Assembly: GCA_033297205.1 (NCBI GenBank)
Contig: MU859456.1
Coordinates: 1-14,969, forward strand
Source of the DNA: Pseudoneurospora amorphoporcata
Lineage: Eukaryota; Ascomycota; Sordariomycetes; Sordariales; Sordariaceae
Reading direction: 5' to 3'
Length of the DNA: 14,969 nucleotides
Translations under genes and position numbers: made by a program
In this document: in pieces, positions 9,594-14,969 of the stretch
How positions within the stretch are numbered: position 1 is the first letter of the stretch
Layout of the letters: the number at the start of each line of letters is the position of its first letter
The notes under the pieces: generated by a model
The model's input: the letters and a program-made list of their open reading frames with translations, nothing else
Told to the model about the DNA's origin: nothing
The model's database searches: none

Positions 9594-9734
9594 ATGACGG
9601 CGTCCGCCCCATCTAAGACGTCGAAGGGATTACATCAGTTTAGATGTTTAACCCAACCACGTTTTGTGAAAAGAGTTATTAACTCTTTCCATATAAATAA
9701 AAATTACCACCGTCGACAGAAATTGTCAGTATAA
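9594..9734 (+). CDS. Candidate small ORF, 46 residues, basic
   Basis: The ATG lies in a good fungal context (CAAAACCATGAC) after roughly 90 bases of strongly pyrimidine-rich sequence ending in CATCATCATC. The 46-residue product is basic, starts with a Ser/Thr/Lys-rich stretch, and matches nothing I know. It runs antisense into the region expected to be the SUR2 3' untranslated region, ending 67 bases before the SUR2 stop. It could be real, part of an antisense non-coding transcript, or chance. Confidence 0.18.
   Translation: MTASAPSKTSKGLHQFRCLTQPRFVKRVINSFHINKNYHRRQKLSV
9670..9688. terminator. 19-base inverted repeat beyond the SUR2 stop
   Basis: AAAGAGTTA (9670-9678), one T, then TAACTCTTT (9680-9688) are perfect arms. 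It sits about 113 bases past the SUR2 stop codon, where the 3' untranslated region or cleavage zone should be. In RNA it could form a short hairpin; in DNA it could bind a dimer. A 3'-end processing role is inference from position only. Confidence 0.4.
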
Positions 9735-9800
9735 GTATCACAACTCCTCCGTTCTTCAGCAGAAGGGCCCCGCCCTACTCTAAGTCTGTGTCCAATTATT

Positions 9801-11022
9801 TTACTCGTGCTTGAGCTCTTCGCTCTTGACGCCCTTCTTGTTGGCAGCCGCAGTCCTCGTGCGCTCGTATTTGATCGAGGTGTCGCCCTTCCACATGGTG
9901 CCGAGGATTCTATCCCAGGTGGTGAAGAAGGGCTGGGAGAAGTTGGTCTTGATGCCCCAGCTCTGGTGGTGGATATCGTGGTAGGCGGCGTTGTTGCTGG
10001 TGATGTGCTGCAGGGGGTCCCAGGGCAGCGCGTATCCGCAGTGGTCGTCGACCGTCTTCATCATGCTGCCGACGAAGAAGAGCATGCCCTCGCGCGAGGT
10101 CATGAAGGCGCACTTGTAGGCGATGGCGGCACCGAGGGTGTCAAGCACGAAACCCTCGACGGGGTGGTTGTAGAGGGCACCGTAGGCGTAGGGGACGTAG
10201 AGACGGTGGTGGCGAGCGTGCCACTTGGCTGTTGGAGGGAAGCATGTGTTAGTGGGGGTTCCTTCAGCTGCATGGAAATTTAGGCGGTGTGTTTTATGAC
10301 TTACTGTACATCCATTTGTTCATGTGCATGGCGCGGTGCCAGAGGTATTGCCAGCTATCGAGGACAAAAGCGGCCAAGCAGAACTTGAGGCCAGGAAGGA
10401 CGATCCAGTAAATGAACTTGGCCAAGAGAATCTCCCAGGACGCGAACGCGGGAACAGCCGTGCCAGCCATGTCATCGAGCTCGAACAGGGAGGGGTAGAA
10501 ACCGCCAGCAAGCGCGCCAGCAAGTAGCGGGTATGAGCCAGCGATGGTCTTGGAAAGGGCGCCGGCGTTCAGTCCAACGAGACCAAGAATGGTGGGAAGG
10601 CCACGCTGAGCCAAGCGGATGCGTGTCGCCCAGACGGCAACTTCGTAGTCCTCATGTCCGGTGACCTGCTGGTCGTCGAGGAGATTTAGCACAGCCGAGG
10701 TGCCGATCTGGATTGCTTGTTCGAGGAGGACATCGCGGGCGACCTCGTAGCGAGAGGCAAGATTGCGTTGGCTGATCTCTTCGGGGGTGTGTAGGCGATA
10801 CTGAGGGAAGAGGTCGTAAGTGTCGATAATGTGGAAGAACATGGATACGACCCAGTAGGCGATGTGCGGCACGATAAGCGACAGCCAAAAGTCCGAAATC
10901 CACGGCAGCAGGTCCGGAAGCGGCCGGGTTTCGTAGGCGGGCAAGGGCGGCAGGGCCGATGCGATTGTTGTGTTAGCCATCATGGCCATGGTTCGACCGG
11001 TCGTTATGTCGGTGAAGCCCAT
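9801..11022 (-). CDS. SUR2: Sphinganine (sphingoid base) C4-hydroxylase
   Basis: A di-iron membrane hydroxylase of the fatty acid hydroxylase/sterol desaturase superfamily that converts dihydrosphingosine to phytosphingosine in the ER. Exons 11022-10305 and 10228-9801 join to 381 residues. The three histidine boxes are intact: HRAMH (229-233), HARHH (243-247, just after the splice) and HDIHH (323-327). Hydrophobic segments lie at about 45-67 and 195-224. Family features include FWLSLIVPHIAYW, KWHARHHRLYVPYAYGALYN and the end SQPFFTTWDRILGTMW. Length suits the family (yeast Sur2 is 349). The ATG at 11022 was chosen as the first ATG after a long ATG-free leader. A second in-frame ATG at 10989 has a stronger context (ACCATGG) and would give 370 residues. 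The gene is head-to-head with TCTP; no link is implied. The assignment is firm. Confidence 0.95.
10229..10304 (-). other. SUR2: Intron in SUR2 (76 bp)
   Basis: The donor is GTAAGT, the branch site CACTAACAC, and the acceptor CAACAG, all on the minus strand. It is phase 1, giving Thr240 (A plus CC). Splicing joins the first histidine box to the second (MYT-KWHARHH). Without splicing the reading frame meets TAA after four codons. Confidence 0.96.
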
Positions 11023-11392
11023 CGACGGGTTTGAGGAATTATCGTATTTTGGCGGCGATAAGGTCGGCAGCAATCAAGACGGTACTCGCGCTGCTGGGAC
11101 GCCCAAGCTCTAAGTGGGATATGATGGTGGAAAGGCGATTATACAGACAGGTTCCGGAAAGACAAAGGACGAACTGATACAGATTGGCAATGAAGGAGTG
11201 TCGGTGAACTTTTGTGTTTTTGGGAAGATGGACGGGACAGAGGATGGGAACCAAGGGATGGAGATTGTATTGTAAAGTAAAGTGACTGATGTACTGCGCA
11301 GTGGACTGAGAGTGTGCGCTGAGGTCGGACTAAGAATCGAGATCAGTGGAGAATTGGCGGGTTTGAGTGGTTCTAGTGTACAGTCGCGGTCC
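11023..11392 (-). promoter_or_regulatory. SUR2: SUR2 5' leader / proximal promoter, ATG-free
   Basis: About 370 bases upstream of the SUR2 start contain no ATG in any frame on the minus strand. This fits a long, unobstructed 5' leader. The sequence is pyrimidine-rich on the gene's strand. The exact transcription start and factor sites are not visible. Confidence 0.55.
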
Positions 11393-12800
11393 CATCGGGT
11401 CCAGGGGCATGTACAAAATTCGAGGACCGCCGCCTACCTACCTATCGAGTGGCGTTCGCCGTTTCGCTCGGTTTGCCGCCCCCCAATCCAGAGAGAGGGA
11501 AAGAAGCGAGTTGCGACTCCCCCCTGGCAGATTTTTGTGCGAAGGCCCGGATGCCGGACAGCCCATTGTGTTTTTCAGGTAGGATCCGCCAAGTGGGAAA
11601 GAGCTGCAATGTTCTTGCCCATCAATTTCGCTTTGGTCCGATCTTCCGTGTCTGCTGTTTTATCGTGCCACCCTCCGGTTTATCAAAACCACCGACGTTT
11701 AGGTACATGGTTCATCATCCGTCACAGATAAAAGGTCTCGACTCACGAGCCTGGTGTTGCTGTATGCTGTATCATGTGGCTTACACATGTCTGAGACAAA
11801 AAGACTACAAACCATCCCAACTTTCCCATTATTCCCCAGAAATCTGCCCACGCTGGTGTGTTGAATGTGACAGCTTATGCAACTTCTTGGCAGGGGCATC
11901 CGCATCGAGTGTATGCTAGTACGCACCACCACTCCACCAACGCGTGTGTCCACCGGGGGTTCACCTGTTGTTCGGTTCTTACCGTCCCTCCCGGATTCCG
12001 GCCCCGGTTGCAGACCGCCGCGCCATGCGGTCTTGACTGCTGTCCCCGAGCCGTGTTCTTGGCCGGCAGTCAGCTGGAACTTTGGGCTCCACTTCGGCAT
12101 CCGCGGGGTCTCCAAACCTCTTCGGCGAGGCCGGTCGTTAGCCGGTGTCAGCTTGAGCATGGCAGTCATGACACACGTTCCCAATGATCCAGGGCGGACT
12201 GATGTTGAACCATGCCTCGGCTGCTTCTTAATAAGGATGCCAAATCGCCTTTCGAGCAGTGCACGATAATAACAACGCTAAGGTTATGATTTCATCCCGA
12301 CCTCTGACCAATCATCCACGTGGGTAAGGTAGTGTACTCGGGGCAATTGCCAGCCGTGGTCCAAAAGAACCTTGATGGTTTTGACTGTCAACATACCTAC
12401 GCCATCGGGCTTGATTATATCGGCATCGAACATCACGATACCTGGAGATAATGGCCAAACACTCACTTGCTGAATAGTCAACGAGAACATACAGGGTTCC
12501 GCAACTTGTTGAGCAAGAGTTCTGAAAAGTTGCCAACCAAGCGTGCCCAATGCCTCTTGTGATGAGTTGATGCAAACCCATACTCGGAATGAAAGATACA
12601 TCGAGGGGAAGAGCAAACGCGCGAGGATGGGAGGTTGGGGGCGTGGAGATTGGATGTCTGCCTAGTTGAAAGATGAACAGCTTCTGCGCTTAGGACGCGA
12701 GGGACGGCGACGAGATCGCGATCGCTGACAGGCTGTACGAAAAAGGAAGTTGTGAGAATTGCGGGCAGGTGCATCAAAACGCTTGTGATGGTTACACCTA
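11393..12800. other. Intergenic region between divergent SUR2 and TCTP
   Basis: No recognisable gene on either strand. ORFs here are up to about 160 codons but are compositionally unconvincing and carry no known motifs. It includes a CTACCTACCTA motif at about 11431-11442. It must hold the distal promoter of both flanking genes and may encode a non-coding RNA, but nothing in the sequence shows this. Confidence 0.55.
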
Positions 12801-13254
12801 AAGATGTGCCCAATCTCAACTCCACCTTGTGGGCAAGAATTCAGAATGTCAAGATTGAATCTCGAAGGGCGATTAAGATTAGCAATGTGGTCGAGGCTCA
12901 ACAAAAGGTTCCAACTTGAAAGCTTTGCTGTTCTGGACTTTTTGATCTTCGCACATCACAGTTCACTGGGCATTGGGCGAATAAATTGTAGCCAACAGCC
13001 TGCGCCCCGCCCGCATGGTGAAAGTTTCGAGCATTGGGGTTGGAGGTGCCATTCCCGCTTGGGTTTAGCGCGAGCAGAGCTTGCCCCTCCTAGCCCCTCC
13101 CACCCTTCCCTTCCTCCATTTTTTTCACCAGCCCAGGATTTAACCCACCCGCGTCCCAACGTCTGGTCTCCTTCCTTTCGATTTTGTCTTCGTGCCCTTG
13201 TTCTCCCCAAGTCCATCAACAACCAACCTTGATACCCTCCTCAAATCAGTCAAA
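12801..13254 (+). promoter_or_regulatory. TCTP promoter and pyrimidine-rich 5' leader
   Basis: From about 13018 to 13254 there is no ATG on the plus strand. The stretch is strongly C/T-rich, with CCCCT-type elements near 13082-13110 and a long CT tract leading to GTCAAAATG. Such CT-rich leaders are typical of highly expressed translation-related genes in filamentous fungi. The CCCCT elements resemble stress-response elements, but that is only a motif match. Confidence 0.55.
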
Positions 13255-14023
13255 ATGCTTATTTACTCTGTAAGTCTTACGTCTACTACACGGACATCAA
13301 CTGATTGAACAATGTCAATGTCGCATCCAATGTCGCATCCAAACCGACCAAGACAACGCATAAGCATCAGCATCGGCTAACCCCGCTTCTTTCCGCGTTA
13401 CAGGATATCATCACCGGCGACGAGATCATCTCGGACTCCTACGACCTCAAGGAGGTCGATGGTGTCGCCTATGAGGCCGACTGCGCCATGATTGAGGAGG
13501 GCGCCGTCAACGTCGACATTGGTGCCAACGCCTCCGCCGAGGAGGGTGAGGAGGCCCTTGAGGACCAGGTCGTCAAGGTCAACAACATCGTCCATTCTTT
13601 CCGTCTCCAGAGCACCTCGTTCGACAAGAAGAGCTACCTTACCTATCTTAAGGGTATGTTTGTTTAACCTCTATATAACCCATGCGCCCCCGTCCCCGCG
13701 CGCGCACCTCAACACCACCACCCCATCCATTTACCCAAAGCATACCATACCATTTAGTAACATAACCAACAACAACAGGCTACATGAAGGCCATCAAGGC
13801 CAAGCTCGTCGAGCAGGGCAAGTCCGACGAGGAGGTCAAGGACTTCGAGTCCAAGGCCCAGGCCTTCGCCAAGAAGATCATCGCCAAGTTCAATGATTGG
13901 GAGTTCTACACCGGCGAGTCCATGAACCCCGATGGCATGATTGTCCTCCTCAACTACCGCGAGGACGGCACCACCCCCTACATTGTCGTCTGGAAGCACG
14001 GCCTCAAGGAGACCAAGGTCTAA
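13255..14023 (+). CDS. TMA19: Translationally controlled tumour protein (TCTP/TMA19 family)
   Basis: A small conserved cytosolic protein associated with ribosomes and, in other eukaryotes, with growth control, calcium and microtubule binding. Exons 13255-13269, 13404-13653 and 13779-14023 join to 169 residues, the usual length. It starts MLIYSDIITGDEIISDSYDL. The first TCTP signature is seen as IGANASAEEGEE (44-55), the helical hairpin spans about 78-127, and the second signature is FYTGESMNPDGMIVLLNYRE (131-150). The conserved Glu12, implicated in small-GTPase contact in animals, is present. Codon use is strongly C-ending, unlike the flanking DNA, which suggests high expression. The start is the first ATG after a long leader and sits in an excellent CAAAATG context. 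The first coding exon has only five codons, a common arrangement in highly expressed fungal genes. The assignment is firm. Confidence 0.97.
13270..13403 (+). other. TMA19: TCTP intron 1 (134 bp)
   Basis: The donor is GTAAGT, the branch site GGCTAACC (near 13374-13381) and the acceptor TACAG. It is phase 0, after codon 5. It contains a perfect tandem 12-base duplication, TGTCGCATCCAA at 13319-13330 and 13331-13342. Confidence 0.95.
13319..13342 (+). repeat. Tandem 12-bp duplication inside TCTP intron 1
   Basis: TGTCGCATCCAA is repeated twice without a gap. It looks like a recent duplication lying between donor and branch site, so it should not disturb splicing. Confidence 0.95.
13654..13778 (+). 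other. TMA19: TCTP intron 2 (125 bp)
   Basis: The donor is GTATGT and the acceptor ACAACAG. Possible branch sequences TAGTAAC and CATAACC lie shortly before the end. It is phase 1, giving Gly89 (G plus GC). Splicing yields the expected TYLKGYMKAIKAKL helix. The intron is C-rich in its middle part. Confidence 0.93.
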
Positions 14024-14271
14024 ATTTTTCGCACAGCGTTTGTTATTTTTGACTGACGGGTGGGCGTAATTTGGATCGTGGATTGGGCCGGTTTTCGAAA
14101 AATACAAAAAAGTTTCAACGATATTCCCCCAATTTGTTTGGGTTATGATATGCTTCAATACCAGAACATGATTTGATGACACTCTTCTGCTGCTACGCTA
14201 CATTCTGCTATCAACTGAACGCTAGCCATTCTGCTACTCTGTGGCATGCCTGTATCTGACATTGGTAACAG

Positions 14272-14308
<37 letters not shown>

Positions 14309-14839
14309 CGACCACTCGACAGCTGTAGAAAAACAAGACAACTAGTGCTCGACATGATCAGCTTCCTATTCAGAGGGATGACGATACATCCAGATGGCAA
14401 AACACAAAATCCGACCTTCAATCCATGGGATGCCGAAAACACGCGTATGATTATCAAAAAATATACTCGTTCGCATTCGAAGCATCCCTCTGCCTGTCAT
14501 TGGCAACGTCCATCCTCCCGCAGCCTTACCCGTGTCCATGACGCTATAGTGCATAGCCCCGAAAAGTGAGAACCTTTATGTCCAACCTATCCTATCCGTA
14601 TTAATCCCGTCCTATCTCTCCTGGGTTCGGCTGGTTATCCATGTCTGCCTGCCCGATACCTATCATATCGACTACCTAAGAGAGACGGACGGTAACAATT
14701 TTCTGGCCACAGACTCTGAACAGATATTATTAGCTCAAGCGAGTATCATTCATGGACATCTCGTACCTTTTCATAGACCGATGATACTCGTCAGTGCTTG
14801 AAAGTATATCCTTTTGGAGCCAAACCCTCCCATTCAATT

Positions 14840-14840
<1 letters not shown>
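14024..14840. other. TCTP 3' region and intergenic DNA
   Basis: The first few hundred bases should be the TCTP 3' untranslated region, with T-rich stretches after the stop (TAAATTTTT, TTATTTTTG). No canonical AATAAA lies close to the stop. The rest contains the A35 run and no recognisable gene. Confidence 0.55.
14272..14306. repeat. Poly-A run (A35)
   Basis: Thirty-five consecutive A bases about 250 bases after the TCTP stop codon. It is encoded in genomic DNA; the TCTP introns are present, so this is not a processed retrocopy of TCTP. Confidence 0.95.
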
Positions 14841-14892
<52 letters not shown>

Positions 14893-14954
14893 AAAAGAAA
14901 AAAAAAAAAAAAACCCCCAAAACCCCACAAAAAAAAAAAAAAAAAAAAAAAAAA
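14841..14954. repeat. Long A-rich tract (A49 plus interrupted A runs)
   Basis: An A49 run (14841-14889), then GGG and further A runs separated by short G or C clusters, ending at 14954. Together with the poly-T at 1-163, the window is bounded by homopolymers in opposite orientation. Confidence 0.95.
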
Positions 14955-14969
14955 CAGCTTTGGAATAAA

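Noticed and set aside
9807..10283. 158-codon plus-strand ORF antisense to SUR2
   Set aside because: A mirror of the C-ending codon bias of the SUR2 second exon; valine/glycine/alanine-rich with no recognisable domain.
14024..14306. A35 run after TCTP as evidence of a retrocopy
   Set aside because: TCTP here keeps both introns and its own leader, so it is not a processed copy; the run is simply genomic.

Overview
This window looks like nuclear DNA of a filamentous ascomycete, most likely a Sordariomycete close to Neurospora or Sordaria. The genus is an inference from gene families and architecture, not from a search. The introns are short (54-134 bp where well supported), with GTRNGT donors, CTAAC-type branch sites and YAG acceptors. 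The leaders are pyrimidine-rich, the start contexts are of the CAAAATG kind, and genes are widely spaced with many simple repeats.

Three genes can be supported. (1) On the minus strand at 1305-3052 is a protein with an AMPK-beta-like glycogen-binding E-set domain (CBM48/AMPK1_CBM) followed by a long disordered Ser/Pro/acidic tail; its first exon is uncertain. (2) On the minus strand at 9801-11022 is the sphingoid-base C4-hydroxylase SUR2 (fatty acid hydroxylase superfamily), in two exons with all three histidine boxes. (3) On the plus strand at 13255-14023 is the translationally controlled tumour protein (TCTP/TMA19), in three exons. SUR2 and TCTP are head-to-head with about 2.2 kb between their start codons. 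I see no functional link between the three genes; they look like core housekeeping genes rather than a cluster.

The rest is non-coding as far as can be read. Positions 1-163 are an almost pure poly-T tract and 14841-14954 a poly-A-rich tract. Between the first gene and SUR2 lies about 6.7 kb (3053-9800) with no recognisable gene. It holds microsatellites, A-rich tracts, several striking inverted repeats, a recurring TACCTAGGTA-type motif and a pair of tiny ORFs with pyrimidine-rich leaders just beyond the SUR2 3' end. I found no rRNA, tRNA, CRISPR array, transposon ORF or heavily RIP-mutated block.

I did not find a convincing new multi-gene system. The most interesting leads are the overlapping upstream ORF and unusual first intron of the CBM48 gene, the hairpins at 5778-5810 and 9670-9688, the small ORFs at 9303-9734, and the TACCTAGGTA family.
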